Below are positions 10,705 to 21,829 of a stretch of 64,000 nucleotides of DNA, in pieces (the stretch's first letter is position 1; every line of letters starts with the position of its first letter). This DNA comes from Chelonoidis abingdonii (Eukaryota > Chordata > Testudines > Testudinidae). The DNA lies in NCBI RefSeq assembly GCF_003597395.2, contig NC_133772.1, forward strand, positions 143,002,852-143,066,851, read 5' to 3'. The notes beneath the pieces were generated by a model. That model was given only the letters and a program-made list of their open reading frames with translations. It did not search any database and was not told the DNA's origin. The translations under genes were made by a program, and so were the position numbers.

Positions 10705-10862
10705 TATAGTTAAACCATTGGATTCTAATTTGAATGACAAGCGTTTAATTTCCAGCTCTTTCTCTGTGACCTTAGGCAGGACTTAACTTTGGAAAACCAC
10801 ATTTGAAAATGGGTCTAATAACACTTACCTGCCTCAACAAGACGTTGTGAAGCTAAATTATT
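10705..10862 (-). mobile_element. MIR-type SINE
   Basis: The plus strand reads as the complement of a MIR core and tail: 'aatttccagctctttctctgtgaccttaggcaggacttaac', 'aaaatgggtctaataacacttacctgcctca', then 'ttgtgaagctaaatta'. The order and spacing fit MIR in antisense. Confidence 0.75.
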
Positions 10863-11073
10863 TCAATTTGTCACATGAGCAGTCAGTTAGAGCCGCATTT
10901 TGAGAATTTCTAACAGCCCATGTCACCTTATATACTCTACGCAATATACATTATATGGACAACACCTATGAGCCTTAATTACAAGCAATTTTAAAATAGT
11001 TTTTAAATATTAAAAAGGCATCCGGCCAAAGAGTCTGGGCTTCTGTTTAGTTTACATCTTCTTTTTTTTTTAG

Positions 11074-11203
11074 CGTATCTACAGTCCCAAACCAAGATCA
11101 GGACCTTGCCCTATAGTGACTCTGCCCCAAAGAGCTCAGATCTTATTGGTTTGACATCTGCTTGGAATGGACACACTTTTAACAGGAAAGATTGCTACAC
11201 CAG
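11074..11203 (+). other. exon-like segment with strong splice-site matches
   Basis: A long pyrimidine tract ends in 'ttttttttttag' at 11073. A consensus donor 'cag|gtaagt' follows at 11201-11209. The 130-bp interval is open in one frame (third position, 42 codons) and closed in the other two. Part of it ('caggaccttgccct...ctgccccaaagagctcagatctta') resembles an ancient SINE, so a repeat-derived cryptic exon is possible. No known protein is recognised, and splice-like pairs occur by chance. Confidence 0.3.
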
Positions 11204-11209
11204 GTAAGT

Positions 11210-11900
11210 TCTTACTGTTGTTAAGGCAAAAGAAAACGTAGTAACTGAATGCACTGTACATTATACTGTATGTATTTTAAAGTCTAGACCAGTCAGTAAA
11301 CAAGGAAAAGAAGGGGCATTTCCCAGACTTTTGAAGAGATTAGTGACCTTTTATTATTTAGCCTGGCATACAAGGGAACCCATTCACCGGGCACAACAGC
11401 AGTTGTATGTCTCCTTCTCTTTGTATTAGCCCCTCTTATCTGGGCGTGTCACTGCAGGAAGCATCCTGCCATCATTCCCATGTGTGGTTGCTAAATGGGT
11501 TACCTCTTTGGTACTCAAATGTTCAGTTGCTCTGTTGTATTTTGTATTCAGCGATGAGAGTCTACACCAGCCCATAATATGATAAGACCCATGTCCATGT
11601 GACATGACAAAGCTCTACATGACCTGACACACATGTCACATTGGATTTAAAACAGCACTTTCCAATTCAGGTGAGCACAAAAATCAAGTGTAGATTGTTT
11701 TCCTCTTTATTATAAATGATTTAACAGACAGAAGGAGCCTTGCACCTGCTCCGAGAGCTTATAGTGGAACATGCTGGCTAGTTAGGGTGCTGCTAAGTGG
11801 CAGAAAGTGAGTGGGGAGGAAGCAACTAGCAGAACCGTCTCCAGTGTTCCTCAGGTCATTTTAAGTTTTCCTTGTGGTTTTGAATACTTGGTAGTACTGT
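11210..11900. other. no gene recognised
   Basis: Unique-looking sequence, including a 'catgtccatgtgacatgacaaag...' CATG-rich patch near 11590-11640. No feature recognised. Confidence 0.45.
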
Positions 11901-11904
11901 AGTG

Positions 11905-12937
11905 ATGTTTGTCCTGGGGCCGGTTTTGTTCAATATCTTCATTAATGATCTGGAGGATGGCGTGGACTGCACTCTCAGCAAGTTTGCGGATGACACTAAA
12001 CTGGGAGGAGTGGTAGATACGCTGGAGGGTAGGGATAGGATACAGAGGGACCTAGACAAATTAGAGGACTGGGCCAAAGAAACCTGATGAGGTTCAGCAA
12101 GGATGGAAGAATCCCATGCACTGTTACAGACTAGGGACCGAATGGCTAGGAAGCAGTTCTGCAGAAAAGGACCTAGGGGTTAGAGTGGATGAGAAGCTGG
12201 ATATGAGTCAACAGTGTGCCCTTGTTGCCAAGAAGGCTAACGGCATTTGGGGCTGTATAAGTAGGGTCTAATGCATTTTGGGCTGTATAAAGTAGGGGCA
12301 TTGGCTGCAGCAGATCGAGGGACTCCGTGATCATTCCCTCTATCCTATCGACATTGTGAGGCACTCATCTGCGATACTGTGTCCAGCTCATTTGGGCCCC
12401 ACACCTACAAAGAAGGATGTGGCAAAAATGGAAAAGAGTCCAGTGGAGGGCAAAAAATGATTAGGGAGGCTGGAGCACATGATTATGAGAGAGGCTGAGG
12501 GAACTGGGAATATGTTTAGATCCTGCTAAAAAAAGAAAGAGAAGAATTGAAGGGGGATTTGATAGCTGCTTTCAACTACGCTGAATAAGGGGTTTCCAAA
12601 GAGGATGGAATCTAGGACTATGTCATCAGGGGTTAGAAGATACAGACAAGGGAGTAATGGGTCCTCAAGTTGGCGGTGGGTGAGGTTTAAGTTGGAATTA
12701 AGGAAAAAACTTTCAACTAAGAGGGTGAGTCGACGCCACTGAATCGGTTACCTCCAGAGAGTGGTGGAAATCCTGCTCTTCCTTAAGAAGGGTTTTTTAA
12801 GGTCAGTGCTTGACAAAAGGCCCTGGCGCTTGGGGATGATTTTAGTTTGATGGGAATTGGTCCTGCTTTGAGCAGGGGTTTGGACTAGGTGACCTCCTGA
12901 GGTCCCTTCCAACCCTGATATTCTATTATTCTATGAT
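11905..12937 (+). mobile_element. CR1 LINE, 5'-truncated, RT core to 3' end
   Basis: Starts in the RT domain: '[15 protein letters not shown]' then '[12 protein letters not shown]', which contains the RT catalytic Asp pair in its CR1 'FADD' form. The thumb and C-terminal region follow, and it ends in the CR1 tail 'aggtgacctcctgaggtcccttccaaccctgatattctattattctatgat'. The terminal short 'attctat' repeats are typical of CR1. Stops and frameshifts after about 12085 show it is inactive. There is no target-site duplication, as usual for CR1. Confidence 0.93.
12243..12301 (+). repeat. 30-bp tandem duplication inside the CR1
   Basis: 'gcatttggggctgtataagtagggtctaat' is followed directly by 'gcattttgggctgtataaagtaggggcatt'. 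It is probably a replication-slippage or assembly event in this copy. Confidence 0.75.
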
Positions 12938-14490
12938 GTGCGTTTGACATGACTCCCATCGAGTTCTGTATGTCTCTCAGGTACTGAGAAAGTAAGAGAC
13001 TTCTAAAATGTATGTGCAGCACGATCATGCTTTCTATAGAGCTCTGTATATAGCTAGACAAAGGACATATGTCACCAGCTGAAAAACTATGTCCTTGAAA
13101 ACCCAAATTCCTTTGCCTGGCTGTGCTCCGTGCAGCATTTTCATCTGCCTGTAATTTGCTGGGCTGAATGATAATTTCATATAATTATGCACTTCTGTAC
13201 AAGTTATCCTAATACTTGAGAAACCTTCCTCCCTTCCCTTCTCCTCCCGCCTCACAAGTAGAAAACCAACAAAATTTCATTAATTAACACTGCTAAACCT
13301 GCTGCTTTTCAAACCTCCAGGAACGTGGCCTCTTCTGTGGCACCGAACAAACCCAGGATTTGCCTGATAGTATTTTAGAAGTTACAGATTAGGAGGTATG
13401 TGCCTGTTTGCACTTCCTGTTGGTATTTTGGTAATCAGTGGAATTCTTATCATTGCTCTCCACATTCCTAATCTGTATCCACGCACAGATGCACATCATG
13501 TTACCCATGGGGTGTTTCTGTTTAACAGTACATCACTTTTCTAAAGATGGAGGATGAAGAAAGACTCTGTGCTGTGCTGGCTCACACTGACAGGTAGCAA
13601 GGTTGCGTTGTTCCATTTCCTATGCTAAGCACATGACCCAAAAACTGAGGCTGCTGCATCCTGAACACTTGATTAAATAACAGCCAGCCTGCCACAGTGG
13701 AACACGTAGGAGCATCTCAAGCATACCTCTCTAGCATACAAAAAGAACAGGGTTGCAGTAGTTAGAGTCAGCTGTTAAACCAAGCATGAAAAGAAAATGA
13801 ACTGAGGAACAAAGTGATGACTTGAATGGCCAAGTAAGAGAATATTATTCCAAGAAATATGAAAAATCAAGACGCACAAAGGAAAACTGGCTTTGTTTAG
13901 TTGCAAACAGGCCTGAGAGAATTCAGTGTTTATTTTTTATAATTTTGGGTAATATCAACATTTATTTTTAAGCAATTTTTTTTATTTTTATCAGTGTAAA
14001 TGGTGGGAAAACATATGGGGATCAGACTAATACTTAATGACAGTAGATGTTGAAATTCAAAAGTTAAAGCTTTATAATAATTAAAACACAAATTGTCAAT
14101 ATCACATGTCAAAACATACAAAGTAAATAGCCTTACATCAAACTCTCATATGTTCTCAAATAGCATTTTTCATACTTTACGTATCTGTAAATGTTGATTG
14201 TTATGGATAGAAATAGAGTTTTGTCGTTTTGTGTGTGTGTGCAGTGTGTCGAATTTCACAGACATTTACCAATAAAACACTAATCCTTCCTAGCCTACAT
14301 ATAATGTATGTGACTTTAGAGTTAGTGTCAATATCATCAGAGCTTCTACATGGAAAAATGAAAGTCCTTTCAGGAAGATGTGCGGTCAAGGGACTCTACG
14401 ATAGCAGACATTTTTTCTCCTACAGGACTTTCTCTGTTTTAGGGAATATACATATAATGAAAATGATGGACCAAAATATTGGTAGCTATG
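12938..14490. other. unique sequence, no gene recognised
   Basis: AT-rich noncoding sequence with poly-T near 13970-13990. Short open frames only; no repeat recognised with confidence. Confidence 0.5.
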
Positions 14491-14491
14491 A

Positions 14492-14577
14492 TCCAGATCC
14501 TCAACTGGTGTAAACTTTTGTAGCTCCACTGAAGTAAACAAAATGATGCCGGTTTTCACCAGCTGAAGATCTGGCCC
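14492..14577. mobile_element. short foldback MITE (CCAGATC type)
   Basis: An imperfect inverted repeat: 'ccagatcctcaactggtgtaaac' at the left and 'gttttcaccagctgaagatctgg' at the right, around a 40-bp centre. The same motif appears at 33461 and 40834. Likely an old nonautonomous DNA transposon. Confidence 0.65.
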
Positions 14578-14867
14578 AATGAGTTTAGAAACACACCCAG
14601 TTCCTACATGGGCAGGGTGTCCCCATGTGCAATGTGGAACCAATGTGGTTCTGCTGCTGTAGGGGGCTGGATAGAGAGGGCAGTCCAGGTAGGTAGTGTT
14701 CAGCCCTGTGTAGCAAGGAGTGAAGCTAACATGAAGGCTTTCTGCACAGCAAAGAATAGTTGAGGGATGAAGGGACAGGGCCAAGGTGGCAGTGGAGGGT
14801 GGAGACCACAGCATTCCTGCAGAACACCTCTTTTAGTTTTCCCCAAGGTACAAAGTGGATGCACTAA

Positions 14868-16210
14868 TATTTTTCTATTGGATCAACTTCTGCTGGTGAG
14901 AAAGACAAGTTTTTGAGCTTACACAGAGCTATTCTTCAGGTCTGGGAAACTTACTCACAGTGTCAGAGTTAAAGACAAGATGGAACAGATTGTATAGTAT
15001 AAGTAGTTAACACATATTTCAAGGGACCATTCAAGGTGAAGTGGCCTGTTAACGTCTCTCCAATCATAGGGAGGAAAGGAAGGAGGTAGAGAACAGCTAG
15101 GGAAAAGTTGTTAGTGTGTTATAGATTGTTGTATTAAGCCATAAATCCATTGTCTCTCTTCAGTGAATGCTTTTTAGTGTCTAACCAAGTTATGAACTTA
15201 AGATCCCAGACTCCTCTTTTGAAAATGTTGGGCAGCTTTCCTTTGGGGCTGAGGTCTGATAGGTCAGACATAAAGTGATTGCTTTGTGAAAAGTGTTCAC
15301 CCACAGGGGATACAGTGTTTTTGTCTTTTATCATTTTCCTGTGTGAGTAGTGATTGTCTGGTTTCATCTATATAGTTATTATTGCGGCAGATAGTGCATT
15401 TGATGAGGTACACCATGTATTGTGATAGGCATGTGTAGGATCCAAGGATCTTGAAAGGTGTGTTGTGGGGGTGTGTAGCAGTATAGATATGTGGGCAGGT
15501 TTTGCATCTGTTGTTTTGGCAGGGACTGGTGCCACTTTGAGTGGATATGTTCTGGTCTGTAGCGATCTGGCTTCTGATGATGAGCTTGAAGAGGCTGGGG
15601 GGTTGTTTGAAGGCCAGAAGAGGGTGATATTTCTTTCAGGATGGGGGTCCCCATCAAGTATGGGTTGTAGTTGTTTGATACTCTGTATAGGTTCCAGTGC
15701 AGATGAGGGGTGACAACTAGGGATGTATGGTCAGATGGGCTTTTCTTTCTGTGTTAAAGCAGGTTGTCTCAGGGTATTTGTCCATCTCGTGATATGATCT
15801 ACTGCTCTGGTGAAGAGTCTCTGTTTGGAGAAGGCATTTTAACTGTGTTAAGGTATATATCCTGGATCTTCTCCTCGGAGCATATTCTGTGGTATCTGAA
15901 TGCCTGGCTGTAGATAACAAGTTTCTTGGTGTGTTTGGGATTCTTGCTGGATCTGTAAAGGTCGGTGTGGGGATCCATGGGTTTTTTGTATATAGTTGTG
16001 TGTAGGGTCCCACTGCTGAAGCTGATCAAGGTGTCCAGGAAATTGATGTTGGTGTGGGAGTGTTCCAGAGAGAGTTTTAATGGACTGATAGTGGTTGTTG
16101 AAGCTGTGGTGGAAGCATATGAAGTTGGCCCAATAAAAGATATAATATCACCTACCTTGTCTCTTGAATATCCTAGGACCCACATGGCTACCACAACACT
16201 GAATACAGTA
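14868..16210 (-). mobile_element. Penelope-like retroelement, degraded
   Basis: The minus strand encodes a C-terminal Penelope-type RT region and downstream sequence in several frames. One piece has 'NINFLDTLISFSSGTLHTT', 'YKKPMD', 'HTKKLVIYSQAFRYHRIC' (about 15850-16060), which matches the Penelope RT end. A later frame (15134-15367) has 'PVGEHFSQSNHFMSDL', as in the region of the GIY-YIG endonuclease that follows the RT in these elements. Frames are broken throughout. The left end carries the Penelope 3' tail in the same sense (14868-14960), and the right end carries a piece of that tail in the opposite sense (16125-16210), giving inverted termini. Confidence 0.8.
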
Positions 16211-17344
16211 TTCTCCTCAGGCAGGGACATGCTACCTGTACTTCAGAGAAGGCTAAAGTGGCCCAGGGAGAGAATTCCTTCCTTCCCTCCACTGTGGAAG
16301 TACTCTGGGTCAAATTCTCTGTTGGTGTAAATGGACACAACTTCATTGACTGAAATTCACTAGCAGAGAGATTAGCCTCCAGTGCACAACCTGCTGAGTC
16401 CTAGTTTTGGCTCTCAAAAAAAGACAGATTTGCAAGTTAATATGTGTATAGGGGGTAGTGGAAGATGGGGGAAGCTACAAAGAGGGTTGGTACCAATTGT
16501 TTAATTGTAAAATTGGTTATTTATGCAGCTGTTTGAGACCTTGGCTAAATGCTACTTAAATAAATATAAAAGCCCTGTTAACTCCATGGATATTCAGCGA
16601 GTTTTGCCATCTCATCTAATTAAGCAGGGAGTTTGAGATTTTGATGGGTCTCAAGGCAACCAGTAACAATGCAGCTAAACCAGGGGATATTTGGCTCATT
16701 GTTTGACTGCAGATAACACAGTAGTTGGATTGTCTTTTTTCTTCTTTTTTTATTTAACTGCTTTACATGTTTTCTAAGGTTGGCCTGAATCACCCAGGAA
16801 TTCATTATTGGATACTATGCTGAGAATAGCAGGGCAATATAAAACATTTACTTAAAATCACACTGAGACGAATGAAGAAAAGTTTTGGCTTTTTTTGTCT
16901 ATTCACCCATCATTATGATTAGTAGTAACCTGTAGGGAAATGTAAAAACAGCCATGAGGACCATGAACAAAAGATCTTCATTAAATATTATGATTTGTGG
17001 CACTTTGTGAAGCTCATACATAGTCATTTGTGTATCATCATAATGAACATAATCTTCAGGGGATATTTTTACATGTATTTTTATGCAAGAAGGTGCCTTA
17101 TTTTATATTTTTAAAATAGTTTGACGGGAATAAAGCCCCACTAAGCCAGAAACGCATAAATCTCTGTGTATGATAACACAAACTGATGGCTGTGTGTAAT
17201 TATTTCTTTCCTTGGTTTCTCTGTCTAGGTTTGTTTTGGTAGCGCTTGAGGAATATTCGCTGTGAGTGGAGTCTAGTGGCATGGAAATGCTTATGGGCAA
17301 ACACAATACTCAGGAAATGTTAGAATTATGAATAAAAACACAAT
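16211..17344. other. no gene recognised
   Basis: AT-rich unique sequence. No feature recognised apart from T-rich patches near 16733-16755. Confidence 0.5.
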
Positions 17345-18171
17345 AAAGGCAGAAGTGTTCAATCTATATTTCTGTTCTGTATTTGGGGAAAAATAGCTGT
17401 AATCTCATCATATGATGATAACGACACTCTTTACATTCTAGTCGTATCTCAGTATGATGTTAATCAGCTACTAAAGTTCAATATTTTAAAATTGGGAGGT
17501 CCAGAAAACTTGCATTGAAGAGTTTTTAAAAGAGCTGGCTGGGAAGCTCATTGGACCATTAATGTCAGTTTTCAATAAGTCTTGGAACACTGGCAAAGTT
17601 CCAGCAGACTGGAAGAAAGCTGATGTGCTAATATTTAAAAAGGGGAATTGGGATGACCTGAGTAATTATAGGCCTGTCAGGCTGACATCAACTCCAGGCA
17701 AGATAATGGAGCAGTTGGTATTGGACTTGATTAATAAAGAATTAAAGGAGGGTAATACAGTTAATGCCAATTCACAAGGGCTTATGGAGAATAGATCCTG
17801 TCAAACTAATCTGACATTTTTTTTTTGAGATTACAAGTTTGATTGATAAAGATAATAGTGTTGATGTGGATTTCTGTAAGGCATTTGACCTGGTATGACA
17901 TAACATTTAATTAAGAACCTAAACCATATAAAATGTATATGGTAAACATTAAATTGATTAAAAGTTGGCTCACTGATAGGTCTTACAATGTAATTGGGGA
18001 ATCATTTTTAGGCAGCTGTGTTTCTAGTGAGGTCCTGCAGGAATCTGTGTTTGGCCCTGCTCTATTTAAAATTTTCATCAATGACCTGGAAGAAAACAGA
18101 AAATCATCACTGATAAAGTTTTCAGATCACACAAAAATTGGGGGAATGGTAAATAGTAGAAAGAACAGGTC
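17345..18171 (+). mobile_element. CR1-clade LINE, left part (RT domain)
   Basis: Translates as CR1 RT: 'SWNTGKVPADWKKADV', 'NYRPVRLTSTPGKIMEQL', an 'FDLV' fragment at 17884, then 'FGPALFKIFINDLEE' and 'IKFSDHTKIGGMV'. The catalytic FADD motif is degraded to FSDH, and there are frameshifts (for example the T-run at 17814-17825). It is broken at 18171 by an LTR compound insertion and resumes at 20480. Confidence 0.9.
18167..18171 (+). repeat. target-site duplication AGGTC (left)
   Basis: 'aggtc' immediately before the LTR end 'tgtgatgggg'. The identical pentamer follows the far end of the insertion at 20480-20484. Fusing the flanks gives continuous CR1 coding sequence. Confidence 0.8.
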
Positions 18172-18783
18172 TGTGATGGGGTGGAATAGTCCCTTAGGGC
18201 CCATGCTGGAAGCCTTGTAGCCCTGCCACACCCTGTCCCAGAAAAGGGCAGTAGAGAGGTCCTCCAAGCTGCCTAGAGTGTCTGTGTGGGACACAGCCAA
18301 TCAGGGCCCAGCAGGCTAGTATAAGAATAGCTTCAGGGCCAGAGCAAGTTCAGTTCCTTGCTAGAGCTGGAGGAGTGTGGTTGGCTGAGGCAGCTGTAGA
18401 ACCCCAGATTGGGCAGTGCTGCCAGAAGCCAGGGAGAGTGAGATGGAGCCCTGAGCTGGTTGCAGGGACTACATCAGGACAAGACCTTGAGGTAAGGATG
18501 AAGATGGCTCAGGGCCATGGAGAAGTGGCCCAGGGAATTAGAGTAGCAGCATGACTTTAGATAAAGGGACACAGTGACAGCTGCTATCTACAGGATCCCT
18601 GGACTGGGACCTGGAATAGTGAATGGGCCTGGTCCCACCCCCCCATTAGTCACTGGGGGAAGTGGCCTGGGCATTGAGTCACCTGAGGGCGCACAGACAT
18701 TGCCTCCAGGGAAGGAGCCCTGGGGCACCACTCTGTTCTGGAGCAGGGAATGTTGCCTGGGGTTCTTTCAACCCAAAGCTCTT
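18172..18783 (+). mobile_element. Gypsy-type LTR, plus strand, left arm of the compound insertion
   Basis: Starts TGTGATGGGGTGG. It contains 'ccaatcagggcccagcaggctagtataagaatag', a CCAAT-like box and weak TATA, and later 'ctggaatagtgaatgggcctgg', the signature shared with other LTRs in the window. Its 3' end is not clear: sequence changes near 18660-18783, where another LTR-like unit abuts. An 'aataaa' at about 18819 lies just beyond and might belong to it. Confidence 0.65.
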
Positions 18784-19676
18784 TGTAAATTTTACTCTGT
18801 GCAGGGTGGTGTCAGGAAATAAATCAGGGGAGACACAGCCATCCAACTGATAGATGGCTGGCACAAACAGAACAACACATGAGTGCTTTCACTTAAAGCT
18901 AAACTTTAGTCTCAAGAACTTACACACACCCCCGACCCTTGATAATTACCAAAGCTGAGTGTGGCCCTCGAGTGACACAGCGGCATGCTTCTGGTGGCCA
19001 GATCTTCCATCTGCCGGTGGGGACCACATGATGTATCCAGAGGGAGAGTCCGAAAGAGTCCCCAAACGAGTCCTACTATCTCAAGCATTTCCCCCTTATT
19101 TATACATTAGTAATAGAATGACATGTCCCTTAAAGAGAACTTTAGTAAGCAGTTTCAATAGTCAAGCAAGAGGTTCTTTCTGATTAACCAGGTGTGGGTT
19201 TTTCCAGAGTTTGCAGCCTTGAGACCCCAATAGACATTCCTGGGGCACAGCCTGCTCTTTTAAAGTGCATGCATCAGCAACTTCAACACAGTTCTTATCA
19301 GGAAGGATGTGGGGACAAGCTGCCCTTTCTGAGGCACCCAAAACCCCACTCCCCTCCTGCCTTGGTCAAGCTGCATGGCTACTTTACAACCTGCTGACTA
19401 GGTTGCTTTTAACAATAAGCCACAGTGGCTTCAGGCACTTTACTGGTTTGCCAAAGTCTCCCTGTACAGGGCCAACTGAGAGAGACGTTACAGAGGGCTT
19501 TGAGAGAGGCCCCTGTTGGACTTGTACCCCGGAAGGGGTTTGCTTTGCTTTGATCTCAGACTGTGTCTGACTTGGCCAGAGGGGTGAGTCAGCAAAGCCC
19601 CACCACAAATAGAGAGAGTGCAGGCCCACGCACTTAGCTGGGGGCACCTGTGAGATATGAGTGCAGTCCTGTTACA
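18784..19676 (-). mobile_element. probable ERV-type LTR, minus strand
   Basis: On the minus strand the unit would start TGTAACAGG (19676) and end AAATTTACA (18784). It has a TATA-like 'tgtataaataaggg' (plus-strand 19091-19105) followed by a U5-like C/T-rich segment. It lies wholly between the two Gypsy-type LTR arms. No duplication flanks it, and its 3' boundary is uncertain, so it could instead be internal sequence of a larger element. Confidence 0.4.
18835..18861. repeat. short inverted repeat
   Basis: 'cagccatc' and 'gatggctg' form a perfect 8-bp stem around 'caactgata'. Its significance is unclear; it may be chance or a relic near an element boundary. Confidence 0.5.
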
Positions 19677-19679
19677 CGG

Positions 19680-20479
19680 TGTAAATGGGGGGGACTCACC
19701 ACCCACAGCGCCTCCTGCTGGTGATTTTTGGGAATTAGCTTGCTTCCAGGGGAGCACCCCCTCCTGGTGGTGTCCCATCCGTTGTTCTTCTCTCTACTCT
19801 CTGCTGCTGTTGCTGGACCCACGTTGCTCCCTGCTCGGCGGCGTCCTCTTTGAGGCCACTGCCCTCCGGCAGTGTCCCTTAGTCCATCTGGACCCCCTTC
19901 CAGGGGTCGATCAGCAGTCCAACATTCTAGCCACCATATGCAACCACACCCCCCAAAGTCTAATCCCTCTTGTCAGGGATCGGGCATAGTCTATAATGGC
20001 CGTTCCCTACAGCTAATGGCTGGGTGCAAGGAGGAAGCGGGGGGACCCAGGCCCGCCCTCTACTCTGGGTCCCGGCCCAGGGACCCTCTGGCATCAGCCT
20101 CGCTGTCCTCTCTTTCCCCTCCTCTGTCTGTTCCCCTGGGCCTCTTCCCCTACGGCCCCTTGCACATGCTAGGCCATTCCCTTCAGGGCCTGCAGCCTGG
20201 CGGCTATGGGCTAGAGCCTTCTAGCCTCCCTGAGCCTGCCCAGTGCTGCGCTGTCCACAGTGCTAGTCTTCCTCTGTTGAAGGCCTGGGACAGACTGACC
20301 GCTCCTGCTCTGGGCAGCCTTTATATATGGGTGAGCCTGGCCCTGATTGGTTCCCTCCAATCTGGGCCCTGATTGGCTCCCCATAAGCCCTTTTCTGATT
20401 GACTCCCGGGCTGCGCAGGCTCCCTGGCCTGCCACAGCCCATCCTCCCAGGGAGTGGGGCAGTCCGCCCCACTACACAA
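19680..20479 (-). mobile_element. Gypsy-type LTR, minus strand, right arm of the compound insertion
   Basis: On the minus strand it starts TGTGTAGTGGGGCGG (20479) and ends 'gtcccccccatttaca' (19680). It has 'ccaatcagggc' repeats and a TATA-like 'ccatatataaagg' (plus 20319-20332), then a 'cgggacccagagtagagggcgggcctgggt' block shared with the other LTRs. Its 5' end resembles the left arm's 5' end, so the two arms are related LTRs facing outward. Several long ORFs on both strands here are repeat shadows. Confidence 0.75.
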
Positions 20480-20945
20480 GGTCTCTGCTACAGAGTGATC
20501 TAGATGGTTGGTAAGTCAGGTGCAAGCAAACAGTATGGATTTTAATGTGGCTAACTGTAAAGATATACACATCAGAACAAAAAATGTATCTCACACTTAC
20601 AGAATGGGGAACTCCATCCTGGGAAGCACTCATTCTGAACAAGATTTAGGGGTGCTGGTGGATAATGAGGTGAACATGAGCTCCCAGTGCAATGCTGTGG
20701 CCAAAAGAACTAATGCAATCTTGGGATGCATAAACAGGGGAATCATGAGTAGGTAGATTATTTTTCTGCTGTATTTGGCACTGATGCAACCAGTGCTGGA
20801 ATAGTGTCTCCAGCTCTGAGGTCCACAATTCGAGAAGGCTGTTGAGAGGGTTCAGAGAAGAGCCATGAGAAAAAGAATTAGAAAACACATCTTAGTGATA
20901 GAGTCAAGGAGCTCAGTCTGTTTAGCTTAACAAAGGGAAGGTTAA
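20480..20945 (+). mobile_element. CR1-clade LINE, right part
   Basis: Continues the copy cut at 18171. It starts with the duplicated AGGTC, then CR1 sequence including 'EQDLGVLVDNEVNMSSQCN', 'AVAKRTNAILGCINRGI' and a C-terminal 'QLRSTIREGC'-like region with frame breaks. It ends near 20945 without the 3' tail, where MITE-like sequence begins. Confidence 0.9.
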
Positions 20946-21095
20946 GGATGGGTTCCCAGTTGGCATCCTTTTCTGCTTGCTGGTGATATAGCCAAAGGCC
21001 TTGATCTTGAAAACACTGAAGCAGATGAGTAACTTTTGTGCATGTGAGTAATCTCATTAAACTCAATGGGAGTCTTCATGAGTTTAGGTGCTTCA
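20946..21095. mobile_element. degraded MITE-like ancient repeat
   Basis: 'gatcttgaaaacactgaagcagatgagtaacttttgtgcatgtgagtaatctcattaaactcaatgggagtcttcatgag' resembles the reptile MITE built on 'actcacatgagtaa' and 'cattgaagtcaatggg' blocks. The ends are too decayed to define. Confidence 0.5.
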
Positions 21096-21097
21096 TT

Positions 21098-21178
21098 GAT
21101 TTTAGAGTGAGAAGGAATTTCTATGATCATCTAATCTGCCCTCCTGCATAACCCAGGTCATAGAATTTCAGCAAGCAA
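21098..21178 (-). mobile_element. CR1 LINE 3' tail fragment
   Basis: 'gagaaggaatttctatgatcatctaatctgccctcctgcataacccaggtcatagaatttca' is the antisense of a CR1 3' tail similar to that at 26275. Severely 5'-truncated. Confidence 0.7.
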
Positions 21179-21581
21179 GTCCTGCAGTGGAGGGAATTAT
21201 AAATATGTGCACATGCCTTGATGAGCAATAATCTACTATTAAATCGGACATAAAATTTACAGAAATGCAATCTCTGGGGTAAGGGGAAGAGAGAGCAAAA
21301 GTGTACAACTAGCTTGCACTTTTATTTTCTGCCTTATTTTCCTTTAGTACAGTCTTGAGGATCGTAATTGTGTGTTTTAATAATTTATTTTGTAATAAAG
21401 AATAACACAGTTTGCAAAGCATAAACATAATAAATTACATGTCATAATTGAGTTCCAGCTGTAAATTCTGTTATGATTTTATTTAATTGGAAGTTTTATT
21501 ATTCAGAGAAGTTCCATATAACTAATAAAGTTACCAAATGCCAACCCCAGCTTTGATTGGGTTTAAATTCATTAAATACAG
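21179..21581. other. no gene recognised
   Basis: AT-rich unique sequence; no repeat or exon recognised. Confidence 0.5.
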
Positions 21582-21753
21582 TACAGGAAGACCTCGACTT
21601 TATGATGTTTGACTTACGATAAACTGCACTTATGACATTTCTACATTGACACCCTGATTTGACTTACGACAATTGGTTTAGATTTTATGATGCTTTGTCC
21701 TACAATGGAGTGGATTGGAACCAATTGTGTCATGAGTCCAAGGACTGCCTGTA
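21582..21753. mobile_element. Tc1/mariner-type MITE
   Basis: Left end 'caggaagacctcgactttatga' and right end 'tcatgagtccaaggactgcctg' are imperfect inverted repeats flanked on both sides by TA (21582-21583 and 21752-21753). The interior has repeated 'gacttacga' words. TA duplication and terminal inverted repeats point to a Tc1/mariner-type nonautonomous element. Confidence 0.7.
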
Positions 21754-21829
21754 ATCGGAAGAAAGCAGTGCCAAACCTGGGGGCTTTTGTTTATAGTATA
21801 GATGGGAAGGCACTGGATTTTCCAATTTA

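Noticed and set aside
14386..14814. 142-codon minus-strand ORF
   Set aside because: Crosses a foldback MITE, has no splice context and no recognisable motif.
19657..20472. Long ORFs (up to 166 codons) on both strands
   Set aside because: GC-rich LTR sequence with few stops; no domain.
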